A stretch of 64,000 nt of DNA from contig JAWRVZ010000076.1 in NCBI GenBank assembly GCA_037043235.1, positions 1,860,001 to 1,924,000 on the forward strand, written 5' to 3'. This document shows, one piece after another, positions 34,599 to 47,843 of this stretch; within the stretch, counting starts at the first letter, position 1, and each line of letters opens with the position of its first letter. The translations under genes were made by a program, and so were the position numbers. The notes under the pieces were generated by a model that searched no databases, was not told where the DNA came from, and was given only the letters and a program-made list of their open reading frames with translations. This DNA comes from Rhodeus uyekii (taxonomy: Eukaryota; Chordata; Actinopteri; Cypriniformes; Acheilognathidae).

Positions 34599-37500
34599 TC
34601 AGGCACAGTCACCCACGATTACAAGTGGAGTGAGGAGCTGGCGCAGTTCAGAAGCACACACCGGACCCTGGTGCTGGCTGCCTGCGGTCTTCCTGCGCCG
34701 GGCCAGGTTGGATCTTGAGGAAGGAGACAGCAGCATGGAACTGGAGCTGTTGGAGAGAAGAGGGGAGGAGAGCTCCTCTAGCTGTTGCTGCTCCTCGCTC
34801 TCTTCCCTCTCAGCCAGCTGCCGGTTCATGGCTACGGCCTGCCCTGCAAAGAACGTCAAGTCCTGAGCGCTACCACCTCTGGAAAAAGAACATGAACAGG
34901 ATAACATTAATACGAGTGACTTTGTATACAAGCAAATCTGTGTACGAGCATTGTATCAGAGAGCGAGAATTTTCCCTTAATCATGTGCCTTTTTGTGTGG
35001 AAAAGTCCTAATGCTCAGCATCGTTGCGCGCATTTTTACTGGAAATATCCAAATGACAGCCTCTCACAAAACAGTCACGCAGTTCCAACCCCTTTATCAC
35101 CCCTTAACTTGTTCATTGTCTCAGCGTCGCTCTGTTTGGTTCATCATTCACCACAGTGCACTCTTTTAGAAGTGATTTACAGCGGTTTACCTCATGTTGT
35201 TAACATTAATTGTGATCACTATTGTTCACGTAGTGAAATATATACGTACAGTACAGCATAAAGAAGGTACAAAATCCTCCCTTTAAGCAGTAAACCCCCC
35301 CCCCCCATCTCAATCACACCAGCAGCGACGCGACTCAAAGGTAAATTGCACATTACAGGTAAATTGTATTTACTAAAAGTATTTTTAGAGTTTAACGGTC
35401 AATTATTAACTCGTATTTATATGAGATCTTACTGGTTATAATTTTAACTGCAATTAATAGAGTAAAACAAAAACTAAAAATTGGTATTTATGGCCGTATG
35501 GCACGAACCAATTAATTTAGTGCATTCTTATGGGGAAATTTGTTTTGGTGTACGAGAATTTTGGGTTACGAGCTCGCTCTTGGAACGAATTAAACTCCTA
35601 AATTAAGGCATTTTTGTATTAAATTAACTGGTATTTATAGTCAAAACGGTTGCTGCTGGATAATGGAATTCAGAAATGTATTTATTAAGACCCTGATATA
35701 CTTCAGGTCAAAACAAAGTTCCTTAAAAGACCGTTTTGAGTTTGAAATTCCCATTTCGGTTGGGGGGGGGGGGGGGGGGGGGGGGGAGTCTCACCACTGT
35801 CATTTTTATTGTTTATTTTGTTTTTGAGAGGAAGGAAATGGGATGTCCGCTAACAAAATACCAATCTTCGCGCATGTCAAACTTATTTTTACCCCTTACA
35901 TGAGTTTAAAAAAAAAAAAAAAAAAAAAAACACACCTTTGCTGTTGGTATATCAGGGCCTTTATTCTGCACGTTACCTACCTCTGATGTAGTATGGATGC
36001 AGACACAGCGTTTGGTGCACACTAAAATAAAGCACAACAGGAATCACTACACAAGATTTACAAGCAGCAAATGTGTTAACTGGGGGGGGAAATAAAGTCA
36101 CCGAGTCGTAGAGATGGAAGAAATGGACGTACCCCTTTAACCCATGGGTGTTGCAGCACTTGGGCGGCACTGAGGCGGTCTTTGGCATCCTGCACCAACA
36201 GCTTGGTGATGAGGTCTTTGGCTGCAGGGGAGATGTGTGCCCAGTCTTTCTCTGGAAACTCATATTTGCCTTCCTGAATACTCTCAAACAGCATGCTCTG
36301 TGGATGCATTGCATAAAATATCCAGTCTTTATTCTTTCCTCAACATTTTCTAAATACTACATGGCAGTAAAGTTTCAATTCTCAATTCATTTCGATGCCA
36401 CCAGAAACTACAAGCCAAACCACGGTAATACAAAAAAGTTTTAGACTTTCAGTACTTTCGATTCTAAATAATTTCCCAGCAAACTAGATGGGTGGTGTAC
36501 CTGGCAGGCTTGACAGGGCTCTCCCCAATCCCAACCGCAGTCTGTTCCACAGCGACCCACAAAGGGCGGATATCCACTCAGCATGATGTAGAGGATGACG
36601 CCAAGGCTCCACAGGTCACAACGCTTGTCATAGATACTCGCTTCTTCATTAAAGGCTTCCACCACCTCAGGGGCCATGTATTCAGCTGAACCACACTGTA
36701 GGAATAAAACCCTGTACTGTAAAAGTCCTCAAACATGCAAAGAGCATACACAAAACTCCCACATGGTTTTTAAACGCTACAAACACACTACTGGGTAGAG
36801 CAATGAGGAACAATCTAGACTCAAGTTCTGGTTTCACTTCAAGTTTACAACACATACGCATTACAACACATTCCTAGATCAGACAACAAGTTCTGATGTA
36901 CTGTAACAAATTACAAGGTGAGCAACCTATAGCTACTGTACATAATTAGTCAGCTGTCGGCACTCCCTCAGCTTGGCCTCTCCTGTTTGTTTCCACCTGT
37001 TGAGGCATTGTCAAGTTCATTGTTCTGAGTTAAGCTGGGGTGGCCTGATGCGATTCAGACCTGGACGCGTCAGCGGACAACTGTTCCAGCAGGGACCACA
37101 GGCTGCTGTCTGCACCATGTGGAAACTTGCTGCTCGAGGGAAAAAAAATAAAATAAAACTGATGTAAGCTCTGCACTCTACACCGGCTGGGGATAAACAA
37201 GCCCCAACCCTGCTTAAATGTTACATAACAAATGGACGCACTGAAAGGTGCACTAATAACACAGAAAACATTAGGTTAGCAGACTGGTTTATCTTCTGTG
37301 GAAAAGCAGCAGTCTGGTAAAAGACTGTTACATAATTACTGCACGAGTCACTGACGCAAATGGAGGACGCTAAAAAGATTATGCCAACGGGGAGGAGACT
37401 AAGTGTCCTCAAATAACATCCTAAAAATCAGTCTGGACTGCCTTCTGTCTGACCCTGACGAATCTAAGCCTAAGCTTTGGTAACCTCGCAAGAACACTCC

Positions 37501-40500
37501 ATGTTCCCTTAAAAGTCAGGGGCATCACTTTCAAGGAAACAACTGGCAAAAATAGATTGTGCCATGCAAAAATGTGACAGTGTACATTTACCACAAGAGC
37601 TTTGGCCAGATGAGCTTATGACACAATGCTTTAGTAATCAGAAGACATATTGGTTGGACCAATTGAAGCCAATAATAGATCACCTGATTGTGGAAGCACA
37701 ATCGGATCCCTTCCACTAGCCCAGCAATGATCCCCAGTTGTCAGTTTATTGCCCAGCTGGTTCTAATTTCAGCATGACTGGGATATTACATAAGGCTCTT
37801 CTGTGCAAGAGGAATCTTAGGAGTATTACACAAAGCTGTCTGGTGCTTATGAGCAGGCCCACCTGCTTCCTTTGGTCGTTAAAAAGGAGTTAAGACAACA
37901 TGTAGGCTACGAGGTGAGGATTAGCAAGCGATGTATACAAATACAATAAGTCACCTTGTTTATGATCAGTGACCTCAACCACTGCAAGTTAGCATTGGAT
38001 CAGGCTTAACTGCATGTTCTCAGATGGTTTATAAAGGGAATGTTATGGCATGAGAGGACGTTAGTTCTTCGCAAAACCAGGGACTTTCCTTGGTCACTAT
38101 TCTAGCAAGTAAAACCACAGCTGTGGGTGAAAAAGAATTTTAAAAAAAGTCAAGGGAAAATAAATAAAACCAACCAGAGTATTTAAAGGGTAAAAGAAAA
38201 TGTGAAACACTTGGACCCATAAGACTTTTGTTCAAGCATGTTTGAGGTTCCTTTGACCACATTTTACGGATGAATAAAAGACGGTTATTGATTAGACCGC
38301 TTGCTTCATAAATGCTGAAAGCAATCCAACTGTCAATGGAGTGACAAAAAAACCTCTCCATTTAGTGTTTTGAAAATGAATAAAAGTCTTATGTTTTTGG
38401 AACAACATGAATGTTAGTAAATTGACAATTTTCATTTTTTGGGTGAGCTAGGCCTTTCACCTAATATGCCTCAAAGGGAATGTTAATGTTTCAAATGAGT
38501 TAAGGTATACAAAAGGTAAAAACGATCCTGTGGATCGGGTCTTCAAGAGTAAATTGAAAGGGTGCACAATCCAAATTCTGACCCACCCAGTTCCAGTTGC
38601 AGAGTCTGTAAACATCAGAAAGAATAGACTGCACAAAACCAGCCTGTAGTAACCCAGTCCGACTGCTACAAAAGTATCGGAAGGTTTTCAGGGTGTGGTG
38701 AGAAGAGGGAGGTATGGGTGAAAAGACCTCCATGAGAATTTTGTTTATGCTCTCTGTACATGGTGTTCACATTGAAAGACCTTTGCCTGTTCCTTTAAAA
38801 CTCAGAGGCGATAAAAACACTGTCGGGCTACGGTTGATCTGTAATCTTTACATAATTCTATGACCTATGGCAGTGTTTCCCCAACCACATTCCTGCACCC
38901 CCATCTCTGGTCTTGTAGTCTCTACTAATAAGCTGATGATTTGAATCGGGTGTAATTGATTAGGGAGATGTAAAATGTGCTGTGTTGGGGGGGCCTCCAG
39001 GAAACACTGACCTATGGTAACGCTTCACGTCAAAACAGATGAATCCACACAAAACTCAGTGACTGGAGACAATCACTTGGACGTTTTATTGGCTGTGGCT
39101 TTAAAGCAATAACTTATCTCTGCCGTTCTTATTTTGATAGAGGACAACAGTGCAGTGAAGTGGCAATAAAAAAGGCATTAAAACACTGACTTGATTTATG
39201 TACACTAAGACCAGATGAAATGTAGGTGACAATCTGACTATATGAAAATTAGTTCAATTAGTGGGTGTTTGCAAGTTCTTACACTACAGTGGAGTTCGGT
39301 TATCTCGACAGCCTCAGTGGTTGCAAAAAAGCATTGAAATAACCGTTTAGCAAGATAATCAACACCCAAGATGGTGATTTATTTGATGAAGCGATCGGCA
39401 TGCTATAAAAATGTACATACACTGTATATGTTTGCTAACAACAAAAGGCATATGTGCACCAACTAACAGCAGAGATTTACCAGTATACAATAAAAAAAAC
39501 GCCTTCGATTCTTGATACAAACCTTTAATTATATTCTCCAACATTGCAAACACAATGATCGCTCACAGCATAAACAGTCTCACACACACACTCATAACAT
39601 ATTCGTGAGGTCATCACACTGTACTAGATTCCATACTTTCTTGCCTTCTGCCTGTCTAACGTGCCTTCAACAAATTCGGCTTCGTCCCTTCTTTTAACAA
39701 CCGGCTTCTTCAATCGGAGCAGAGCTCACATCAGAACTGATGCAGATGTTTGTTTATCGAAGCCTCATACTCATTGGACAGCAACCGCTCGTTACCGACC
39801 AATGACAAAATATTTGAGAAAACCAATCAAATCAGAGAAGGCAGGCTTTATGTGCACACAGCTATGAATGCTTTGGGATGGGGATGGGCCCACAGCAGCA
39901 CTTGCTGCTTTTTGAGAAGCGCAAGAATGATCTGTGCTTTCACTTCAGAGAGTCTCCAATAACTCCAGATAAAGTCGTTAGATTTGTCGCTAGTCGCTTT
40001 TGAAGAAGTGGTCTGAAGTTCTTCTGCGGCTGCGTGGCACCACTGGAGATTCACGTGTGATCCACGTGCAACGCGAACTCGGCGCGTGCGAGTGAACTAG
40101 GTACGGTCTTAAGTCACGAGATAATCATGTTAAGTGGCAAATGTCGCTCTTTTTTGTTTAAGACACTAGGATTCGGCGACATCACAGAATTGACGTAACT
40201 GATGAGAAAATACTGAGACAAATAGGGAGTTTGGCGGTTCCACTTCAAAACGTCGACAATAGTATTGGAGAGTTAACCGTGACTCGATAAGTGAACTCCA
40301 CTGTACATAAAATATAAAGTTCTCACAACATTTAAACAACGTTAATTTTTTTTTTTAAATTATAAATAAAAAAACACCTTTTAAAATGGCTCAGTCCATT
40401 TCTTACACCTCTCCAAATCATGTTTAAAAAAAAAAAAATACTGTAATAACATTGCAGAATCAAGAAGCTTCTATCTAAAAGTACAAATCTGTTTACTTTG

Positions 40501-43500
40501 TCGATTTAAAAAATATTCCTGACTTAATAAACATCCAATTTAATTGCAGCACATGTTATTTACCATCTTTAAATGAAGTTGTGTCCTGTATGTAGGGTTG
40601 TGAGAGATCATATAGGCGCTCGGCTACTCTGCTCTCCAAGGTATTGACATCAGCTATCAAAAATACCAGACCACTAATATCCTCCTGGGTTAAACTTACC
40701 GGAGTCATGAGTTCAGGGGTGGAGATGGGAGAGCGGTCGCTATTCAATTTGATCCCGCTACCCAAATCAAAGTCACAGATCTTCACTGGAGAAATCTACC
40801 AAAAGGAAAAAAATAACCCTTTTAAACGTCATTGTGAAGAGTTAAGAAGAGTGTTTTTCACAGTATTCCTATTTCCTAAACCTGATAAATTAATGTTTTG
40901 TTCAACATATCACCCCCTCCCCACCCCCCAAAAAAGCACTAAAATGTTACTGTACCCAACAGATTCGTCAAAATTCTGGTCAGAAATGCAGTGCATGTTT
41001 GTTCTCCTCAGATGTCTCATGTCTCCTCGTGTACAGAGAGAGACTCACCCTGTCAATATGTTCACAGAGGATGTTCTCTGGCTTTAGGTCTCGATGTGCC
41101 ATCCCTACAACAAGTAGAAGACAATGAATAAACATATGTTGGTTATATATAGACTGCATGAAAACTGTTGTATCAGTACTGAAGGGCTCAACCTTTGTTA
41201 TGGAGGAAGTCCAGAGCACTGGCGATGTCCTGCACCACTATGCTGGCTTCCTGCTCATTGAAGTGTTGTCTTCGGTGTATGTGAGTCAAGATGGAACCTG
41301 AAGAAAAAAAGATTAGCAATTCTAATATGCTGTTATTCATTAGTAATTTTTCATGTTGAAAACAGTGATACAAATTTGAATATTCTTTTAATAGAAATTT
41401 CAGAAGACGGCATTTATTTGGAATAGAAGTTTTGTAAACGGAATGTCTTTACTGTAACTTTTGATCATTTTAAATGTCTTAGCCGAATAAAAATTTGATA
41501 AAAACCAAAAACCCACGCCGCACTTACCGCCTCTCAGTTTTTCAAAGACCAAATAAAATTTGTCCTCCTCCTCAAAGTACTCCACCAGTTCCAAAATGTT
41601 TCTGTGGTGAAAAAAAAAGACTAAATGTTAGGGATTGTATTATGGTATTTTAAAGCTGTTCCAAAACCTAGAAAGTAGTATTGCAATCCATGTAGACCCT
41701 TATAGAGTCATAATAATTGACTCGCAACTGATCTGAATAGTTTGCCAACTCCAAGAATAAAAAGATGCGCAACAAACACTGGGTAATGAATTTCTAATTA
41801 CATCCAAGCTAAATTAAAACTTTAGCTTACAAACATTAAGTTGGAAACATAAAATTGGATTTATTTTTCTTTCTTGCTGGCTACATGCCATTTTAGAGTT
41901 TGGCCAAAATGAAGGATTTGGAAAGAACCAATAGTTTCATATGGCTTTCCGTACCTGTGGCCCTGACACTGGTAGAGCATTTCCACCTCCCTGAAGACAC
42001 GGCTCCGACTGTGGCCTGGCCTCTTCTCAATTATCTGTGTAACATTTAAACATCTTAATGACGAATACACACCCAAGGAAGACCACACTTCTGCAATTCA
42101 AGGGCAGAACACAATGAGTCTGTTTTGATTGGCTTTTTTGCTACCTGGATGCAGCCCTTAAAATACAAATTTGCTTTAAAGCAGCAAAACTCAGACACAG
42201 CCACGCCATACGAGTACTCAGCTCGAGTCGACAGATCTGCGTGTCCCTTTGTGGATCACCCACGCACAGTGTGTGGGAGATTAGCAAGCACACAGATGAC
42301 GTGTCACTGCTCATCTACAGAAGAACATCTCAGACAACTGATTCAGCAGGTCACCACATGGTCATCAGGCTTTATAAGCCAGCGGACTAGACCGATGATC
42401 AGGTTTCACAACATTCAGGGCACATAGACCATGTATGATGAACAACTTACAAACAGTAGGGTCTTAATTTTCAAGCGAATGGTTTCAAGTCAAGTTAGAA
42501 AAACCATGTTTACAAGTAGATACACATGAACACCGAAGTCATACATACAATTGGGAAACAGGATTTTCTTTAAGTGCCAAGTTTACAAGTTGGGGGCATG
42601 TCAGTGAGAAACTTGGTGAAATACATAAAGGTATTTAGCAGTTACATTGTCAGGAATTTTTTTTTTTTTTTAAATATTAACAACAAAATATGCCAATTGC
42701 CTGCACAATATATAATGGCATTGTAATATAACATGCAAGGATATATTTTACGATGGATTTATAAATTAAAAACGCACCTTCATTTTCTAGAAATGGTTTG
42801 AAAACCTTGATGCATTTTTGCATAGTTGATTAAAAGGTACACTGATATCTAGCATTGATGAAAGTGACTTGAATGCACCTGATATCATAAGTGAGGCTTC
42901 TTAACTCAAATGCAATTTTTCCTTAAAGCAAAAACAAAAAAGGTCTGCATTTGTTTAAGTCACAAATACAGCAAATTTAAAAATCACTTTACTTGAACAG
43001 ATTTGAAAAAAAAAGAAAAAAAAAGCAATTTATATGCGACTGCAAAGCAAGAAAACAAATTTAAACTTCTCAAATCAACTTAGTCCATCCTTGTTCAATA
43101 TTTTTGCTTGTTTGAAACGAAAATGATACTTATCGACCCAGACATTTAAATGGCATCCCCCCCCCCCCACACACACACACTCAATCCATGTACTGGTTTA
43201 TCTGCCATCTGTCTCTTTGACTAATAAAATCCATTTACCTTGGCATTAGAGCAAGTAATTAATAGAGGGTCTATTGATTTTAACCTGTGGAGGAGCATTT
43301 ATGTCACAGCAACCCAAAGCATTAGGCATTTTGCAGAACATTTCACCCCAATTAGACAAGTCAAATGGGTCACAAATTACAAATCATTTAAACATGGAAA
43401 TTGTAACTTTCCTATGAGCTGGTGCTCTTCTGGATGTTGGAGACTCTTGGAATTTAACAATATTCCATGACATCACCCATGTGGAAAACCTGCCGTTTGC

Positions 43501-45015
43501 TGTTTTCAATTTTGTCTTCCTTTGGCAAGTTACAGGACATTTGCTATGAACATCCTGCACATGCCTCATTTAGCCTCATCCATTTCCTTTAGATTACTTT
43601 TCCATCTACTAGAGTTCAAACAGATGTAACGAGAGAAATCACACTGCTTTTTTGAAGATTGCATATCCTGCTACACAACAACAACAACAATTGAAAAAAG
43701 GAAGTTTCTTTGCTGAACTGGCACTGTAGTCATTTGTTTGTTTCACAGCTGCAGCAGCACAGTAGCTGGAAAGCCAATGTTCCAGAAAAGCACATAACAC
43801 AAATAAAACCGCACAAATGACCATGAATCAAAGCTAGTGTCCAGTATTTCCTGATGAGGGCTGAAACACTGATACGGAGCCATTTGTCCCAACATAACCC
43901 CCCGTATTCTTACGTAACACACTACATTGAAGGCAGGACACTGCTATGTTGCAGGCAAATGGCCCTAAAAAAACTAAAGTTTGCTCATATGTGACTCAAC
44001 AGTGTGAACGGCACAAACCTGATCTTTTTAATTCCAATAATGAAATAAAAAGCAGATCAGCAAGTTGGAATTAAGTGCCAAGGCAAGTGTGAACAGAGCC
44101 AAAGTTTGCTTGGCTGCTTTCCTGAGTACATACACCTACTGTTAAACATATTGGAGGATACTTAAAAGGGCATTTTACTCTTATAAACTGCACATAGATA
44201 AAACAAATTATTTGATAGCCATATGAACAGTGATAATTTGTTTAGCAATGTACCATTTTAAAATCAACACTGAAAGAGGGTGCTGATACTTGCCTTAACA
44301 GCATATTCCTTATTGGTGATCAGATTGATGCAGGTCTGTACAACAGCATAAGCCCCTTCTCCAAGAACCTCATTCTGTAGTCTGTAAACATCTGTAAAGA
44401 ATATTTATTTTTAAACTTTCTACAGACAGTGAAGCTTAACTCCAGGCTTGAGAAATCAAAAAACAAATAAAACTTGCCTTCAAAACGTCCAGAGAAACTG
44501 TCAGTGGCTCTGCATCTTTTTTTCTTCTTATTTCTTTTCTTGGCATCAGGGATATCGATGGGATTGCTGGATGGCATGTCTAAAAAAATAAATAAATAAA
44601 AAAAAAAAAGTAAAGATAAACAATGTGTACCAAGTCCATCTACTATGAACTTTGCCTAACACCATATGAGTTGAGATATCTCATATCTCTGCCTCCTCAC
44701 AGTTTACTGATAATAACAGTCAATAGCATTGAAAAAGCAGACAAAATAATTGTACCAGGCCGAGGAGAGCGGTCTAACTTGAAGGACAACTCAAGATGGG
44801 ATTTCGGATCTATGAATTCGTCGGTCTTGAAAGGGTTTTGCACCTGTGAAAAGGAATACAGGATCATTTCATTTCATTAAGTGACACAAACTAAAGTTTG
44901 CCATTTCATGTTCATTCAGATCATTAAACCACTTACAGATAAATCAGAACTACAAGTAACCAACCTTGAAGGAGCGATGGAATCCAGTGACCTCTGTGAT
45001 TTTATTTTGCACCAT
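34599..45015 (-). CDS. mknk2: mknk2, MAP kinase-interacting Ser/Thr kinase 2 (complete coding region, 13 coding exons)
   Basis: Exons in transcript order: 44965-45015, 44756-44843, 44478-44579, 44294-44391, 41955-42034, 41528-41601, 41193-41297, 41049-41104, 40700-40795, 36501-36695, 36133-36297, 35981-36021, 34599-34878. They close to 476 aa (human 465). Seen: a basic N-terminal KKRNKKKKR (eIF4G/importin-alpha binding region), GEGAYAVV glycine loop, catalytic lysine K113 in AVK, HRDLKPEN (203-210), DFD at 226-228 in place of DFG (the MNK hallmark), T-loop STPELMTP with T244 and T249 as the MAPK sites, a cysteine-rich CGTDCGWDWGEPCQACQ insert (zinc-binding in this family), and a C-terminal LARRR MAPK-docking motif. 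Known role: activated by ERK/p38, it phosphorylates eIF4E on eIF4G. Exons 3 and 4 both end at GC donors. Exon 12 (41 bp) is short and divergent but needed for frame. Intron 9 is 4 kb and holds two transposons. Confidence 0.95.
34908..35618. mobile_element. Tigger/pogo-like element, second copy
   Basis: It lies in mknk2 intron 12, about 30 bases from the acceptor of the last exon. Its right half, from CACCAGCAGCGACG at 35318 to about 35618, matches 185-477 closely (shared CGAGCTCGCTCTTGGAACGA near the end). Both termini are degraded. A C run at 35296-35307 lies inside. Confidence 0.65.
35762..35786. repeat. 25-base poly-G run
   Basis: An uninterrupted G tract on plus (poly-C in mknk2 RNA), in mknk2 intron 12 between the Tigger-like element and exon 12. 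About 120 bases further on is a ~22-base A run (35909-35930). Confidence 0.9.
38871..39009. mobile_element. Short hAT MITE with perfect 8-bp target duplication
   Basis: 139 bp with ends CAGTGTTTCC and GGAAACACTG. The flanks are ACCTATGG at 38863-38870 and 39010-39017. The interior is non-coding. It is in mknk2 intron 9. Confidence 0.9.
39287..40303. mobile_element. TA-flanked pogo-like element, copy 2 (CAGTGGAGTT termini)
   Basis: It begins CAGTGGAGTTCGGTTATCTC and ends with the complement of CAGTGGAGTTCACTTATCGA; TA is at 39285-39286 and 40304-40305. It is related to 2584-3456 but in the opposite orientation. No transposase frame was recognised. It fills a quarter of mknk2 intron 9. Confidence 0.8.
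43158..43182. repeat. Short poly-C / (CA)n tract
   Basis: CATCCCCCCCCCCCACACACACACAC in mknk2 intron 4. The rest of that 2.3 kb intron (42035-44293) shows no gene; 42,650-43,150 is AT-rich. Confidence 0.75.
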
Positions 45016-45544
45016 GTTTTTGAATGGTCAGATGATGGTGTTCAGCTTGGTGCTTAAATCAGTGCAGTGGCTCCTTTAAATTAATTATCACCTCTGATCT
45101 GATCACCTCAAGGTGGTTGTGCAACAGATGACTCCTGCATACACAGGAAGACAAAACAGCATCAACATGGGTTCAGATACTCTTCCACTGAGACAGATAA
45201 TCTTGAGTCTCAAGGATAGAGATGTCTACAAAAGAAGAGAAAAGCTCTTGTGAGGGCCATACACGCACATATATACATACACACACACTGTATACACACA
45301 AAGTCAGCACAGAAAGTTAACATGCAACTAAAATAATTAATTTGCTATTAAAAAAAAGGGTAAATAACTGACATGTACGGTTATGTTTACGATCGGTTTA
45401 ACATTAGTTTAGAAGCTATCAGTAGCCTTTTTTTTAAGTGATTGTGTAATCTACCTCTGAGCAGCATGTGCTGCATTCAGAAAGCAACGGGCTGGAGTTT
45501 ATTCATAAAGAGTTGTCATAATCACAGCAGAGGAAAGGTTTTCA

Positions 45545-45790
45545 TCTTACCCCGTTACTAGCCGTGAGGCGCCAGCGTTCACGCCGTTGCTCCAGCCCAC
45601 CGTTTAATATGATGGTACTATGTGTTTGTCAATTGTAAGTTAATATTGTGAGTACAACACATATATAAGGTTTTATCTCCAGCTCCGCCCACTCTATATT
45701 CCATATCCAATCAAAATGATAGCTTTGAAAGGCTGAATTAAAATCCTCCGAATTCTATTGGACATTCATTTCAGGGGCGGGGCATCCTTT
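45545..45790 (-). promoter_or_regulatory. Probable mknk2 first (non-coding) exon and promoter
   Basis: A minus-strand donor GGG|GTAAGATG at 45550-45551 could splice to an acceptor at 45225 before the coding start. Upstream are an inverted CCAAT (45757-45761), a direct CCAAT (45707-45711) and a GC box GGGGCGGGGC (45774-45783). The transcription start is not fixed. Confidence 0.5.
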
Positions 45791-46359
45791 TTCTTACGTC
45801 ATGTATTCAGAAACAAAACTAGATAGGCGCTTGTGGCAAAATCAGTGGACTTGTTTATTGCCCCATCTGCTGGACAGTGGATAAATTAACACTGTTAAAT
45901 AGATCACATTTGAAGCAACACATATTTGCTACAGTTTCTAACACTTTTCTAAAGTGAAACGAATCCTCGTTTAACCAGTACTTTTGGCTTGGCTCACATA
46001 TAACTTCAAAGCCTGGTCTGGTGAAATAGGAGACAAATCTGATAGCAAAAACATTTCAAATTAATTTATAAATAATAAATTGTTACTATAACATTTTTGG
46101 CCTTGCAATTAACATGTTAAACTAATGGTAGATTATGTATTTCATTTGTTAGACAGGAATCCTTGTAATATCACAGCCTAACAAATAGCCTATGTTGAGG
46201 TATGATACTGCAGACATGCATATAGAAATATATTTTGTGCGTGTGTGTTTGGTCAGTTACTGACTGTACCTGTGGTTAGGAGCTACATTTTTAAACGGAT
46301 GACTGCAACTTTCTACAGTAAAAAGGTTTTATTATTTACTGTCATAATAGGTTGATTCA

Positions 46360-46985
46360 AGTACTGTTGGAAAGACTCCAGCAAACAATTTATGGTTCCC
46401 AGAACGTCCTTTATAATGTTTGCTTTTGGTTTGCCAGGAAAGTTTTCTGAAGGTTTTTGGTTTGTGGAACATTATTCTAACATTATTCTAATGTTCCCAT
46501 GATGTAACTATAATGTTCTTCTAACATGATTGTAACATATTATAACGTTATTCATTCCAAGGACTTTCTTTTTAATGTTTGTTTTTCATTAGTAATAAAT
46601 GTTTTCTTAAAAGACATATAATGTTAGTTTTTGGTGAGTAGAATGTTATTCTAATTTTATCCTAACGTTACCCTAACATTACTTGTTTTTGGTTAGTCAG
46701 AAAAGTTTTCTTAATGGTAATAAGAAAACTAATGTTGCCTAACCTTAATCTAACGCTACCACAATGTTATATCAATACATTATTCTAATCCCTTTTACAT
46801 TCTCCAAATATTATTTATTCAATATTTCCTGAAGGTCCTTTCCTCAAGGTTTGCTTTTAGTTAGCTAGGAAGGTTTTAACGTTTTTTAACGTTATTCTAA
46901 CATTATTCTAATATTCCTATAATTGTAATTCTAATGTTCTCTAATATTATTTTGATGTATTCTAACTTGGTCTATAAGTACTGGT
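46360..46985. repeat. Degenerate repeat of AACATTATTCTAA / AATGTTC motifs
   Basis: Repeated ACATTATTCTAATGTTCC, GGTTTGCCAGGAAAGTTTTC and AACGTTATTCTAAC pieces over about 600 bp in the intergenic region between mknk2 and znf414. The rest of 45800-47280 is AT-rich with no gene seen. Confidence 0.6.
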
Positions 46986-47239
46986 CTGTAGACATTCATT
47001 AAATGTGTTGAGATAAAAAAGTTTTCAAATCAATAATAACCTTTTAATAATAGCCTACACTGCTAAATAAGAGTAGCTGAGCTACATTTCTTTCAACAAA
47101 CATAAAATTAAACAACATCAAAACTGAAATGTTGGGCTTGAAAAGATAGCAGGGAAACCTTTCAGACTGCCACATTCATTGAAAAAAAATATATATATAT
47201 TTTATATAATATAAAATTACAAAGTTTTAAATCGAAATA

Positions 47240-47760
47240 ATCAACTTGTCTGTCATCGGTCAACAACACGAACTGGAACGTGAACGTTTGTTCTCGCGAT
47301 ATTTTAAGAACGAATCGCACTTAACGAGTCGCACGTAGCCTGGATGGAAATGAGATCTAGCTAGGTATTCGCTTTCATTTTATATTTATGTTTTTTTTAA
47401 GAAAAAAAGCTTTTGAAAACTTGCGCAGTCTATTCATAGTAAGTGTCATGATCAATGTACACTATAAATAATTGTTCGTGAATGCATGCATTCCAAGCAG
47501 ATAATTGGATGTTTTGTTGTTGTTTGCTAGCTCGTGCGTTTGCTGGCTGTCTGCGCACGTCATTGATTGTTTACGTAAGATGTTCTATTAGTTTTGTCTG
47601 TAACGTCATTGGATTGCTTACTGTTTGAACACTGTTATTGATCAAATGCATGTTACTCTAATTATTGCTCTTATGTATACTGTGTTGTTACTCTTTGCAG
47701 CCCCACGTTACTACTTGCCATTGACTGAAATTGTATCATATTTGATCTCATTCATCTAGT
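47240..47760 (+). promoter_or_regulatory. Probable znf414 promoter and 5' UTR
   Basis: TCTCGCGA at 47292-47299 is the core of a known TATA-less vertebrate promoter element, in a locally CpG-rich patch. A pyrimidine-rich acceptor TTGCAG at about 47700 could start the exon that carries the ATG (47844). Confidence 0.45.
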
Positions 47761-47843
47761 CTGGTCTAGAGCAGTTCTGATCTTAAATTGCAGTTCTGGC
47801 TGGAAAAGGATCGATCCCACAACCTCGGCTAAAAGCAATCGCA

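Noticed and set aside
39512..40054. Several 60-70 codon ORFs within the pogo-like element at 39287-40303
   Set aside because: None resembles a DDE transposase or CENP-B domain; they look like chance frames.
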